A DNA stretch of 64,000 bases from Pseudogracilibacillus sp037071985 (GCF_037071985.1 NZ_JAXHDF010000004.1:124001-188000), one strand, 5' to 3'; numbered from the stretch's first letter, positions 1-8,442 are shown. The notes: a model not told the origin generated them from the sequence alone. Translations and numbers: made by a program.

Positions 1-173
1 GACCTGTTATATGTCAGTGAACGTCTTGCACTGCCATCATAACGCATATTTAATAATTTAGATTTATCGTTTCCGTCAATATGTTGATTTTCTTCTATCG
101 GTTTTCCGCATGCTTCACAAAGAACTGTACCTTCAGGGTTGATATGTCCACATTCACATTTGATTTTCTTCAT
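1..173 (-). CDS. resB: ResB-like cytochrome c biogenesis protein, N-terminal fragment
   Basis: Only the first 57 codons lie in the window; the gene runs off the left edge. The visible part starts at an ATG at 171-173 and holds two CxC/CxxC pairs (KCECG and LCEACGKP), a small zinc ribbon, followed by RYDGSARRSLTYNR. From memory, that last segment resembles the start of the membrane protein ResB in Bacillaceae, where it leads into the first membrane helix. ResB and ResC deliver and ligate haem to c-type cytochromes. It lies directly downstream of ResA and CcdA on the same strand, which is the family order. Without the membrane part, another zinc-ribbon protein cannot be excluded. Confidence 0.6.
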   Translation of the reverse strand, partial: MKKIKCECGHINPEGTVLCEACGKPIEENQHIDGNDKSKLLNMRYDGSARRSLTYNR

Positions 174-198
174 ATAAATCCCTCTCAATTTTTATCTT

Positions 199-774
199 TC
201 ATTGTCTAGGTTGAATTTGTTTGAAATATTCTTCCAAACGTTCTAATGTTAGTGCACCCTCAATTTTTTCTATAATTTCTCCCTCTGGGCTAATAAAATA
301 AGTGGTTGGGATAGGACCAATTTTATATAGGTCACTTACTTGATTTTTGTTATCATGTGGAATTGGAAATGTGAGATTATATTTTTCAATGAATTGATGA
401 ATAACTGCTTCGGTAGCATCTAAACTCACCGCTACAATCTCTATTCCTTTATCATTATATTGCGGATATAACTCTTGCATATAAGGCATTTCCTTTTCAC
501 ACGGTTTACAATAAGTAGCCCAAAAATTCAGCATAACCCCTTTTCCTTCCAGGTCACTAAGCCGGATTGATTCTAATTCATTATTCTTATTAATTTGCTT
601 TAATTCAAAATCAGGTGCTTTATCACCAACTCCATATATTGTGTTATCCTTTTCAGCATTTGTGATGAGTGCAAACACAACTGCCGCTACTAACACCAGT
701 AAAATAATCGTTCTGAAAATTAAACGATTCCGTATTTTACTTTTTTTCTTCTCCTTGGCTTTTTCGATACGCAC
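199..774 (-). CDS. resA: Thiol-disulfide oxidoreductase ResA
   Basis: Membrane-anchored thioredoxin-fold protein that reduces apocytochrome c cysteines outside the membrane before haem ligation. An N-terminal signal anchor (LIFRTIILLVLVAAVVFAL) is followed by an AhpC/TSA-Redoxin type domain with the active site WATYCKPCEKEMP (CxxC) and the cis-proline region GPIPTTYFI. I start it at the GTG at 774 because AAAGGAGTGATCC lies just upstream; this gives 191 residues, about normal for ResA. The open frame continues upstream to 849 without a better start. It sits between ccdA and the resB fragment, consistent with a ccdA-resA-resB operon. Confidence 0.88.
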   Translation of the reverse strand: MRIEKAKEKKKSKIRNRLIFRTIILLVLVAAVVFALITNAEKDNTIYGVGDKAPDFELKQINKNNELESIRLSDLEGKGVMLNFWATYCKPCEKEMPYMQELYPQYNDKGIEIVAVSLDATEAVIHQFIEKYNLTFPIPHDNKNQVSDLYKIGPIPTTYFISPEGEIIEKIEGALTLERLEEYFKQIQPRQ

Positions 775-826
775 ACGGATCACTCCTTTATTCACTTTTC
801 TATTTATACACTCACTGTTCAACTTG

Positions 827-1534
827 TTAAAATCCAGTGAATCCACCAAACAACGGGATTAACAATGCAATAATAATTCTCATCCAATCAAAATATAAAA
901 GTACTCCCATTACAATCATTAAAATCCCACCAAATATCATAAATCGATTACCATGTTTCTTTAAAAATGTCATTTTATCAATAAAGAAAGTCATGATTAA
1001 AAAAGGTATCGAAAATCCTAACACATAAAATGACATATAAAATAGCCCCATGCTTGGATTAGCAACTCCAAGAGCCATTACTCCTGCAAGTATAGGTCCA
1101 GTACAAGGCGTCCAACCTGCAGCAAACCCTAACCCAATTAATATGGATCCTAAATAGCCAGTCGGTCTTTTTTGAAACTGAATTTTTTTATCAAAAAGTA
1201 AAAAATTGAAACGAAGTACACCAGTCAAGATTAAACCAAAAAATACTAATAATACCGCACCCAATTGTCTAAGTAATCCTTGATAAGCCATGAAGAATGA
1301 CCCTATGAAGGAAGTTGTTAAACCAAGCGCTAAAAATATAATTGAAAATCCTAATAAGAATAGGATGGTATGTATAAATGCTTCTTTTCTTAAAATGCCG
1401 CCTTCTTCTTTTAATTCATTTACCGTCATTCCTGTTAGATAGGAAAGAAAAGCTGGATATAAAGGCAATGCACAAGGTGAAAGAAATGATAAAAACCCTG
1501 CACTAAATGCCAAGAAAAGGTTAACTTGTTCCAA
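827..1534 (-). CDS. ccdA: Cytochrome c biogenesis protein CcdA (DsbD-like membrane domain)
   Basis: Polytopic membrane protein of 235 residues that passes electrons from cytoplasmic thioredoxin across the membrane to ResA. The two conserved cysteine motifs of the family are present: LSPCALPLYPAF near the N terminus (helix 1) and AGWTPCTGPILAG in the fourth helix. About six hydrophobic helices are visible. The start is a TTG at 1532-1534, preceded at good distance by GTAGGTGA. It is the first gene of the ccdA-resA-resB run on the minus strand. Length and motifs match the Bacillus family well. Confidence 0.9.
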   Translation of the reverse strand: MEQVNLFLAFSAGFLSFLSPCALPLYPAFLSYLTGMTVNELKEEGGILRKEAFIHTILFLLGFSIIFLALGLTTSFIGSFFMAYQGLLRQLGAVLLVFFGLILTGVLRFNFLLFDKKIQFQKRPTGYLGSILIGLGFAAGWTPCTGPILAGVMALGVANPSMGLFYMSFYVLGFSIPFLIMTFFIDKMTFLKKHGNRFMIFGGILMIVMGVLLYFDWMRIIIALLIPLFGGFTGF

Positions 1535-1679
1535 CTAAATATTCACCTACTTTTAATAAATTTACTTCCATAGTAGAATAACCAATGATTATCAAGAAAC
1601 TATGCAGAAATAAACAATGTCACAATATGTTCGAAATAATTTGGTAATTCATTAATGAACAAGATTAAAAAATCGGTTA

Positions 1680-1975
1680 TGACCAGTCCTTCCAAAAATA
1701 CGACCAATCTGTTCCACTTGGCACCTTATTATCTCAATACAAATTTGTGGGACATTGATTTTAAAGCGGATATATTAGCTTTAAAAATCCCGATCTTATT
1801 TATTACATTATTGACCTTTACCTAGCTACTAACTATATTTTAAAAAGAAGAATGATTATGCAAAAAAACGATCTACCTTTAGTACGGGAATCTGCATATG
1901 CCAAATAGCTGAAAGTATTGAATAATGGTTATTGAACGAACAAAAGAGATATTGAGGAGCGTAAAGAATTTACCG
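1680..1975 (+). pseudogene. Decayed alpha/beta-hydrolase-like fragment
   Basis: A readable stretch (LAPYYLNTNLWDIDFKAD, then LALKIPILFIT at about 1719-1812) looks like the C-terminal half of a proline-iminopeptidase-like alpha/beta hydrolase, where such a segment leads to the catalytic Asp. After it the frame breaks, and shifted pieces (DLYLATNYIL, ESAYAK) could be the remains of the Asp and His regions. No start or complete frame exists, and a good terminator follows. The family assignment is by eye and tentative. Confidence 0.35.
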
Positions 1976-1995
1976 AATTAAGTAAAACAGCATAC

Positions 1996-2028
1996 CCAAG
2001 GGATTATAAATTCTCTTGGTTTTTTTTG
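1996..2028 (+). terminator. Rho-independent terminator
   Basis: A CCAAGGGA / TTCTCTTGG stem-loop is followed by a run of eight T on the plus strand. It follows the hydrolase relic and probably ended the original gene. Confidence 0.7.
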
Positions 2029-2271
2029 TGAAATGAAATTCAAGTAAACGTTTTCGTAAAGTATTTTTAAGTATAGCTTTCATTTTAAGAAAATTATGGT
2101 TGAAGTTTTTAAATGTTTTCATTATTTGAACTTAAATTCAAAATCAATACTATCTTAGCGTGTTGGATTTTATTGTAATAAAAGTGAATAATTATATAAG
2201 ATAAATAGACTTAATTCTTTAAATAGATTACACTATACAAAATTTAGCTACTCATAAGATAAGGAAGTGGT

Positions 2272-2673
2272 ATGGAAATGGAAGTTTAGGAAGCAGAATA
2301 TATTGCCGGAATTATAGATGGTGAAGGATAATTACATTAACAAGATTACAAAATAGAAGACCTTGTATCTCTATATCTTCCAATGATAAAGAAATGTTAC
2401 TTTACATACAAAATATAGCGGGTGGAGATATTTATACAAAGAAAAATTATAATCCAGCTAGACATAAAGATTCATATACATTATATTTTAAATAGAAAAA
2501 AGAAGTATTTTATATCTTTAAGGATTTCTGATTTTTTGAGGGTGAATAAAAAAAGAAGAAGAGCAAAATGGATATTACAGAATTATAATTCTCTAACTCC
2601 TCGTAATGGAAAATACACGAAAATATTATATAAAAAGAAAGTTGAATTTGAAGATAGATTCTTTCAATTATAA
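2272..2673 (+). pseudogene. Decayed LAGLIDADG homing endonuclease
   Basis: An ATG with an upstream AAGGAAGTGG opens a frame that reads EAEYIAGIIDGEG, a clear single LAGLIDADG motif, but it has a TAG at codon 6 and breaks after the motif. A second frame continues with SISSNDKEMLLYIQNIAGG and NYNPARHKDSYTLYF, then stops. A third frame gives the family's C-terminal part, LRVNKKRRRAKWILQNY then LTPRNGKY. Joined, these make one protein of about 130 residues, so at least one nonsense codon and two frameshifts have killed it. It runs toward the intron-containing ssrA gene and ends 36 bp from its 3' end, so it may once have served the mobility of that intron. Confidence 0.85.
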
Positions 2674-2684
2674 TTTTTAGCAAT

Positions 2685-2715
2685 AAAAAAACCACCAACA
2701 TTTATTTATTGGTGG
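2685..2715 (-). terminator. Terminator of ssrA
   Basis: Reading the minus strand, the CCACCA end of tmRNA begins a hairpin (CCACCAA ... TTGGTGG) followed by seven T. The mature 3' end is therefore inside the left arm of the terminator stem. Confidence 0.8.
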
Positions 2716-3344
2716 AGACGGTGGGACATGTCCTTCCATACTTTCGTAATGGCACTGACTATATCTTGAACCTACTTAGTAGTAGGTCCTTCGGCGTCTT
2801 ATGCAAAATATAGATTTATTCTCTTGTAAATAGCATTTTGCATCCTAGTACTACCTGTATTGGGCAGCCTATAAGTCGATACATGGCTGTAGGATTACTC
2901 CTCATACCACTCGGTATTGCCTTATTGTTTAAAAACAACTTAGGTTTCACCGATAAAGCCGAATTTTCACTTCTGTATTGCTACAAAAGGCGACTATATT
3001 ACTAATCGAACCCACGTCCAAGGATATTGCCACTTAAGCTTCTACACGCTTAGTTGGTATATTATCATTCGCTAACTTTTCAGCCTACCAACAGGCTTCC
3101 AAGTAGCTAGTCTGATTGGTTTCAACGCTCTATCCACAGACGGAGGATGAACGTTTATCCCGCTAAAGTTGAGACTCTTTACCCGTTACACGGGAAATAA
3201 CGGTTAGAGTCCTTTAACAAGCTTATGCAGCTGCTAAAGAGTAATTTTCTTCTTTGCCAGTTATAGGCGTTTAACGTTTTACGAGCCGTAACCTCGACGT
3301 GCGACTTAAGCTCAACCTACCCCTGTCGAATCCGAAACGTCCCC
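2710..3344 (-). ncRNA. ssrA: tmRNA (ssrA), interrupted by a group I intron
   Basis: Transfer-messenger RNA, which with SmpB rescues stalled ribosomes and tags the nascent protein for degradation. The 5' end GGGGACGTTTCGGATTCGAC and the 3' end CCGTCTCCACCA form the alanine-type acceptor stem. The tag frame at about 3261-3226 reads GKEENYSLAAA then TAA. The gene spans 635 nt, far longer than the roughly 360 nt usual, because 278 nt interrupt the T-loop. Removing 2727-3004 restores GTGGGTTCGATTCCCAC, a normal T-arm, and leaves 357 nt. It lies downstream of smpB, as in other Bacillaceae. Confidence 0.95.
2727..3004 (-). mobile_element. Group I self-splicing intron in the tmRNA T-loop
   Basis: The insert begins after a T of the T-loop (TTCGAT) and ends in G at 2727, as group I introns do. 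The internal guide GTCG at 2994-2991 can pair with exon CGAT, putting the required U-G wobble at the 5' splice site. Core signatures are visible in order: GGTGAAACCTAAG, AATAAGGCAATACCGAG (P4-P6 region), then TTCAAGATATAGTC (P7/P3 region). It carries no open frame of its own. Boundaries are set to the nucleotide by restoring the T-arm, with the usual one-base ambiguity resolved by the terminal G. Confidence 0.9.
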
Positions 3345-3404
3345 ATGTAATAAGGGCTCGTCGGCACTTGAGCTTTGCACTCCTCTTTTTCGAGTGCATT
3401 ATTC

Positions 3405-3432
3405 ATTATAACATACTCAAATATTTTTGCAA
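3405..3432 (-). promoter_or_regulatory. Promoter of ssrA
   Basis: On the minus strand, TTGCAA (3432-3427) and a perfect TATAAT (3410-3405) are 16 bp apart, about 60 bp before the mature tmRNA 5' end. A GCACTC/GAGTGC hairpin lies in the 5' leader that would be trimmed. Confidence 0.75.
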
Positions 3433-3533
3433 GATGTTAATTTTTGTAAACTTATATAGTTACATTCCGCCAAATTTTTCCTGGTTTGCTCGGTCGATCA
3501 CGTAGAAGCGAAACCCAGCTTAACAACACTAAT

Positions 3534-3998
3534 TTAACGATCTATTTCTTTCATCGCTCGATCAATGTCGCGTTTCATCTGTTTCTGTTTAAGGTCTTCA
3601 CGCTTATCGTAAAGCTTTTTCCCTCTTCCAAGACCAATTAATAATTTTGCAAAGCCATTTTTAATGTACAAACGCAGTGGAACAATTGCGTACCCTTTTT
3701 GCTGAGTCAACCCGAATAATTTATCGATTTCGTGTCGATGTAACAGTATTTTCCTTGTACGAGTCGGATCATGGTTGAATCGATTTCCTTGTTCATACGG
3801 AGCGATATGCATATTAATTAATTGTGCTTCTCCATCAATAATGCGGATATGTGAATCTTTTAAACTTACTCGCCCAGCTCGGATTGATTTAATTTCAGTT
3901 CCTTTTAACACAAGACCTGCTTCATACGTATCTTCAATAAAATAGTCATGGGAAGCTTTTCGGTTTTGTGCAATTGGTTTATCGTATTGTTTAGACAT
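3534..3998 (-). CDS. smpB: SsrA-binding protein SmpB
   Basis: SmpB, 154 residues, binds the tRNA-like part of tmRNA and brings it to stalled ribosomes. Family hallmarks are visible: the N-terminal NRKASHDYFIEDTYEAGLVL, GTEIKSIRAGRVSLKDSH, and the basic C-terminal tail (GKKLYDKREDLKQKQMKRD) that occupies the mRNA channel. The start ATG follows AGGGGG. It lies 30 bp after rnr and shortly before ssrA on the same strand, the usual Bacillus arrangement. Because the ssrA gene here must splice, the SmpB system depends on a functional intron. Confidence 0.97.
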   Translation of the reverse strand: MSKQYDKPIAQNRKASHDYFIEDTYEAGLVLKGTEIKSIRAGRVSLKDSHIRIIDGEAQLINMHIAPYEQGNRFNHDPTRTRKILLHRHEIDKLFGLTQQKGYAIVPLRLYIKNGFAKLLIGLGRGKKLYDKREDLKQKQMKRDIDRAMKEIDR

Positions 3999-4028
3999 AT
4001 TAATTCCCCCTGTCTATGTCTTCTATCT

Positions 4029-6155
4029 TTACACTAACACAAAATCAACTACATGTTCATCCATATTTACATTCATTACTTTTATATTTACTTCTTCACC
4101 AATTCGATATACTTTTCCTGTCATCTCACCAATTAATGCATGATGTCGATCTGAATAATGATAATAATCATCTGTCATATAACTTACATGGACAAGGCCT
4201 TCTACTGTGTTTTCCAATTCAACAAATAAACCGAAGCTTGTCACAGAGCTAATGATTCCTGTAAACTCTTCGCCAATTTTATCAGACATATATTCGGCTT
4301 TTTTCAAATCATCCACTTCGCGTTCCGTATCAACTGCAGCTCTTTCCATTTCAGATGTATGTTTAGCAATATCCGGCAATAACTTTTTCCATTTTTTCAA
4401 TGTCTTATCGGATAAATCGCCATGCAATAAATACGTTCGTATTAAACGATGGACCATTAAATCTGGATAACGACGGATTGGTGATGTGAAATGGGTGTAA
4501 AACTCAGTTGATAAACCGAAATGACCAATACTGTTTGGGTCATATTTTGCTTGCTTCATCGATCTTAACATCAATTTGGAAATAACCATTTCCTCTTTTT
4601 CACCTTTAACGCGTTCTAATACTTTCTGAAGTTCGAGTGGATGAATATCATTAGCTGTTCCTTTCACAACATAGCCAAGACCTGCAAGAAACTCAAAAAA
4701 GTGTTCCAACTTTGCTTCATCTGGCGATTCGTGAATTCGGTGGATAAATGGGACATCTAGCCAATGAAAATGTTCAGCTACTGTTTCGTTCGCACAAAGC
4801 ATAAACTCCTCAATTAAACGTTCACCTGTGGACCGTTCCCGAATAACAACATCAACTGCTTTTCCTTCTTCGTCAACTAAAACTTGAGCTTCCTTAAAAT
4901 CAAAATCAATGGCCCCACGCTTCATCCGCTTATGACGTAAGATAGATGCAAGTTCTTCCATTCGTTCAAAATTGGGGACAAGTGGCTCAAATTTTTTCCT
5001 CGTTTCTTCATCCTTTTCCGCTAAAATCTTATTGACATCTTTATATGTCATTCGCTCTGTAGTTCGAATGACTGCTTGGAATATTTCATGGCTGACAACC
5101 TGTCCGTTTCGATTTACTTCCATTTCACAGCCTATTGTTAAACGATCCTGTCCTCGATTTAAAGAACATATTCCGTTCGATAAACGGTGAGGGATCATCG
5201 GAATAACACGGTCAACTAAATAAACGCTTGTTCCGCGTTCATGCGCTTCTTTATCAATCGGCGAGTTTTCTTTTACATAATGGGTCACATCCGCAATATA
5301 AACTCCTAAAAGATAGTTCCCGTTTTCTAATTGCTCAACTCGAACGGCATCATCCAAGTCTTTGGCATCTGCTCCATCAATTGTCACAATTATTTCATCT
5401 CGTAGATCACGACGTCCTTTTAAATCTACATCTTGAATTGTCTCTGGCGTTTTGGCAGCTTGTTCCAATACAGTGTCTGGAAAATCCATCTTAATTCCAT
5501 TTTTATAGATAATCGAAATAATATCTATACCCGGATCGTTTTTATGTCCAAGTATTTGAATAACTTCACCTTCCGCACTTTTTCGTCCTTCAGGATATTT
5601 CGATATATCAACGATTACTTTATGCCCTGTCACAGCTCCTTTTGTTCTGTTCTTGGGGATAAATATATCGCTTGGAATACGTTTGTCATCTGGAATGACA
5701 AACCCAAATCCATGACTATCTTCAAATGTACCAACAACTTGAGTGTTCGCTCTTTCTAACACACGAATAACGACACCCTCGGGGCGGTTTTCACGAGCAC
5801 CTTTTTTCTCGATTCGGACGATCACTATATCATTGTTCATTGCGGAAAGTAAATCGGATGAATGGATATAAATATCTTGTTCGTTTTCATCGTCTGGAAT
5901 TAAAAAAGCGAATCCTTTTTTATTCATTTCAATTTTCCCGCGAATTAAGTTCATTTTTTCAGGAAGCCCAAAACGATCCTTTCTCGTTCGAACAAGTTGC
6001 CCTGTATATTCTAGTTCATTTAATGTTTTTACAAGCTGTTTAAATTCGTCCACTTGACTCATGCCAAAAATCTCTTCTAATTCACTCACAGATAAAGGGC
6101 GTGTTCCACTTTCTTTAAAATAATTTAAAATTTGATCTTGTAAATTCTCACTCAT
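4029..6155 (-). CDS. rnr: Ribonuclease R
   Basis: Processive 3'-to-5' exoribonuclease that degrades structured RNA and works with tmRNA on non-stop mRNA. Order of parts: N-terminal winged-helix-like region, two cold-shock OB folds, RNB catalytic domain with the aspartate cluster DGADAKDLDDAV, and a C-terminal S1 domain (EEFTGIISSVTSFGLFVELE). I start at the ATG at 6155 (MSENLQDQ), preceded by GAAGGTGAAACG, giving 708 residues. The protein stops right after the S1 domain (VVDFVLV), so it lacks the lysine-rich tail found in many RNase R proteins. It is followed by smpB in an evident operon. Confidence 0.96.
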   Translation of the reverse strand: MSENLQDQILNYFKESGTRPLSVSELEEIFGMSQVDEFKQLVKTLNELEYTGQLVRTRKDRFGLPEKMNLIRGKIEMNKKGFAFLIPDDENEQDIYIHSSDLLSAMNNDIVIVRIEKKGARENRPEGVVIRVLERANTQVVGTFEDSHGFGFVIPDDKRIPSDIFIPKNRTKGAVTGHKVIVDISKYPEGRKSAEGEVIQILGHKNDPGIDIISIIYKNGIKMDFPDTVLEQAAKTPETIQDVDLKGRRDLRDEIIVTIDGADAKDLDDAVRVEQLENGNYLLGVYIADVTHYVKENSPIDKEAHERGTSVYLVDRVIPMIPHRLSNGICSLNRGQDRLTIGCEMEVNRNGQVVSHEIFQAVIRTTERMTYKDVNKILAEKDEETRKKFEPLVPNFERMEELASILRHKRMKRGAIDFDFKEAQVLVDEEGKAVDVVIRERSTGERLIEEFMLCANETVAEHFHWLDVPFIHRIHESPDEAKLEHFFEFLAGLGYVVKGTANDIHPLELQKVLERVKGEKEEMVISKLMLRSMKQAKYDPNSIGHFGLSTEFYTHFTSPIRRYPDLMVHRLIRTYLLHGDLSDKTLKKWKKLLPDIAKHTSEMERAAVDTEREVDDLKKAEYMSDKIGEEFTGIISSVTSFGLFVELENTVEGLVHVSYMTDDYYHYSDRHHALIGEMTGKVYRIGEEVNIKVMNVNMDEHVVDFVLV

Positions 6156-6450
6156 CGTTTCACCTTCTTCCTTCTTCATTATATGTATTGTAAGCATTAA
6201 AGAATAGCTCATTCATTTATTGTTCCCAATTTAAAGACTCTAATAAACCTTATACGCAAAACAATGTACAAAATCACTATAAATATTATAATAACAATGT
6301 TTATTACAATTCACAATCTATTCGACAACGCATGAAAGTGCATTAAAAAGAGCAGATTTCGGGGTACTTTTGGGCAAAGTTGAAGCTAAAATAATACGTG
6401 GGTAGGTCGTAAATAAATTAAAAATCGCTTCTACAACGGGTTTTTATTAT

Positions 6451-6478
6451 AAAAAATCACCCCTAAATATGGGGTGTG
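6451..6478 (-). terminator. Terminator after the VOC gene
   Basis: CACCCC/GGGGTG stem followed on the minus strand by a run of T. It lies in the 390-bp gap between rnr and the VOC gene, where I see nothing else. Confidence 0.7.
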
Positions 6479-6547
6479 AAAAAACTTGCTAATATAATTA
6501 AAAATACCTTTTATTTATTCTCTCTCCGCTTAAACCCGCGTCAATTT

Positions 6548-6967
6548 CTATTGGGCATATGACCTATTCATTAATACTCTTCGCCAACCGTCGGGATCTT
6601 CAATTGTAATCCCTTGATCCTTCCAGTATTCATTTTCCGGTTCAACCTCGCTATACCCCATTTTCCTTAACCGCTCTGATACTTTATTGATTTCATTTTT
6701 ATTAGTTATATAAAATACTAAGAGATTATCTTTAGTTGGAGCAGGGCAAGGACTACCATCGATATGGCGAGTGAATTCTAAATGATAGTCAACATCTGGC
6801 AATCCAAATATGACTCCTTCATAACCCTTATCACCTTTAAATTGTTCAATTTGTTTAAGTCCTAATCCATTTTGATAAAATTCAATGATTTCTTCAAATT
6901 TATCAGTAGGTCTAGCTATTCTTACCTGTGCTACAGTGAAGTCCTTGAATTCCAAATTTAAAACCAA
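6548..6967 (-). CDS. VOC (glyoxalase/bleomycin resistance) family protein
   Basis: A small vicinal oxygen chelate protein, about 139 residues. Visible features are the beta-strand start QVRIARPTDKFEEIIEFYQ, GLGLKQIEQFKG and VIFGLPDVDYHLEFTRH, with a second half ending in ITIEDPDGWRRVLMNRS, typical of the paired beta-alpha-beta-beta-beta fold. Candidate metal ligands are His and Glu in YHLEFTRH and the Glu in TIEDPDG. The substrate cannot be told. The start is uncertain: TTG at 6967 sits too close to AAGAAAGG, and a second TTG at 6955 is possible. It interrupts the usual est-rnr pair and has its own terminator. Confidence 0.75.
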   Translation of the reverse strand: MVLNLEFKDFTVAQVRIARPTDKFEEIIEFYQNGLGLKQIEQFKGDKGYEGVIFGLPDVDYHLEFTRHIDGSPCPAPTKDNLLVFYITNKNEINKVSERLRKMGYSEVEPENEYWKDQGITIEDPDGWRRVLMNRSYAQ

Positions 6968-7272
6968 CCTTTCTTAAAAGTATTTTCATTCTGGACCGTT
7001 TGTTTAGAGAAATTGGATTCATTTTCAAAGCCCTCCTCTTACTACAATTAGACAAATGGAGGAGAATTTCCTTTTTTAAATAAAAATAACGCCTATTCAG
7101 CGTTTATATCGAATCTTAGCAACAATACAAGAATAGCATCTACTCAATTGAAAAAGGATAGATAAAATAAAATTATACAAAATAAAAGTTGATGAAAAAG
7201 TTTATTATTTTTTAAAAAAGTGGTGCAAAGCGATCTATGTAATGTTGGTATAACAAGGGAAAATTCCTCTTG
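6968..7272 (-). other. Intergenic stretch with no gene seen
   Basis: About 300 bp of AT-rich sequence between the esterase and the VOC gene. I find no open frame with a ribosome binding site, no RNA gene and no convincing terminator. Confidence 0.5.
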
Positions 7273-8022
7273 TTATACCGAATCCCAATTTAGAGACTCT
7301 AAAAACATATAAATGTCTTCGTGGAGCCTATCCTTCTCTTTATCTAATGTAATAACATGTCCTGATTCCTCAAACCACTTTATCTGTTTTTCGTCTGTTG
7401 CAATATGTTCATATATATATGTTGCGCTGTCTGGATTAATCATTTGATCGTTTCCTGCTTGAACAACCATTGTTGGGGCATAAATTAAGTCTACTTCTTT
7501 ACTTACTTCTTTAATGAACCTGCCAATTTGTTTAAACATATCTGTTGAATTTTCCATTAACAGTCTTGTTTCCTCTTCAATGACAGCTTCATCTTTTCGT
7601 TCAAATTGTTTATATTGTTTAGCAAAGCTCTGAAAACCATTAGTAAGCTGAGTTTTATTATCAAAAAACATCGGAGTACACATTGGTATGACTGCTTTTA
7701 TTTTTTTACAACTTGCTAATTTTAATCCAAGAGCCCCACCCATCGACAATCCAGCAACGGCAATTTCTTCATAGCCTAAGTCGACCAAGTGATCATATGC
7801 CTTCTGTACATCTTCCCACCACTCACTAGGTGTTGTCAGGATTAATTCCTCAGGTGATTCACCATGTCCACGATATATTGGCGCATGACTCGTATATCCT
7901 TTTTTCTCTAAAAATCTGCCTAACATTCGAACATCTGCAGTATGTCCTGTAAAGCCATGCAATAGCAATACCGCCCGAGGGCCTGCCTCAAACGTAAAGG
8001 GTTCTGGTTTTTTAATTTTCAT
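7273..8022 (-). CDS. est: Carboxylesterase (Est30/YvaK family)
   Basis: Cytoplasmic alpha/beta-hydrolase, 249 residues, of the Geobacillus Est30 type, which hydrolyses short-chain acyl esters. The oxyanion region LLLHGFTGHTADVRMLGRF, nucleophile elbow GLSMGGA (Ser), acid MVVQAGNDQMINP (Asp) and SGHVITLDKEKD (His) form the complete triad. I start at the ATG at 8022 (MKIKKPEPFTF), with AAGGGGAG upstream; the longer frame from 8067 adds 15 residues that overlap the secG terminator. It follows secG as in B. subtilis secG-yvaK-rnr-smpB. Confidence 0.92.
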   Translation of the reverse strand: MKIKKPEPFTFEAGPRAVLLLHGFTGHTADVRMLGRFLEKKGYTSHAPIYRGHGESPEELILTTPSEWWEDVQKAYDHLVDLGYEEIAVAGLSMGGALGLKLASCKKIKAVIPMCTPMFFDNKTQLTNGFQSFAKQYKQFERKDEAVIEEETRLLMENSTDMFKQIGRFIKEVSKEVDLIYAPTMVVQAGNDQMINPDSATYIYEHIATDEKQIKWFEESGHVITLDKEKDRLHEDIYMFLESLNWDSV

Positions 8023-8069
8023 CTTTGTTGGCTCCCCTTCATATTCAATATTTCTCATTCTAAACATTT

Positions 8070-8100
8070 AAAAACCCTTATCACAATATTGTAATAAGGG
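8070..8100 (-). terminator. Attenuator/terminator between secG and est
   Basis: CCCTTATTAC/GTGATAAGGG stem with five T on the minus strand, directly after secG. It would make expression of est and the following genes partial read-through or dependent on another promoter. Confidence 0.75.
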
Positions 8101-8112
8101 AGCGTCTTTTTA

Positions 8113-8343
8113 TTATAAAATATAGGCACTTATAAAAGCTAATATAAAAAATAATGTTCCAGTAATTACGGTCCCACGATGGAGTACCAAATCTAAGCCA
8201 CGTGCTTTCTGTTTTCCAAAAAGCTGTTCCGCTCCTCCGGAAATTGCACCTGATAGACCAGCACTTGTACCGGACTGTAATACGATAAATGTTATCATAA
8301 TAATTGCATTAATTACTAGTAAAATATTCACAACGGTTGCCAT
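8113..8343 (-). CDS. secG: Protein translocase subunit SecG
   Basis: Small subunit of the SecYEG channel with two membrane helices: VNILLVINAIIMITFIVLQ and TLFFILAFISAYIL. Between them lies the family loop SAGLSGAISGGAEQLFGKQKARGLD. I start at the ATG at 8343 (MATVV), 8 nt after AAAGGATG, giving 76 residues, the normal length. It heads the block that continues with est, rnr and smpB, and a terminator separates it from est. Confidence 0.95.
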   Translation of the reverse strand: MATVVNILLVINAIIMITFIVLQSGTSAGLSGAISGGAEQLFGKQKARGLDLVLHRGTVITGTLFFILAFISAYIL

Positions 8344-8442
8344 CACACAACATCCTTTCTCAACGAACAATTACCTAACATATACTTTACCATAGGTAGA
8401 AAAAGAATGGCAAGTTTTAACTTGCCACTCCTTACACAAAAT

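Noticed and set aside
3299..3505. 68-codon plus-strand frame over the ssrA 5' region
   Set aside because: It is antisense to tmRNA and its promoter, and has no translation signals.
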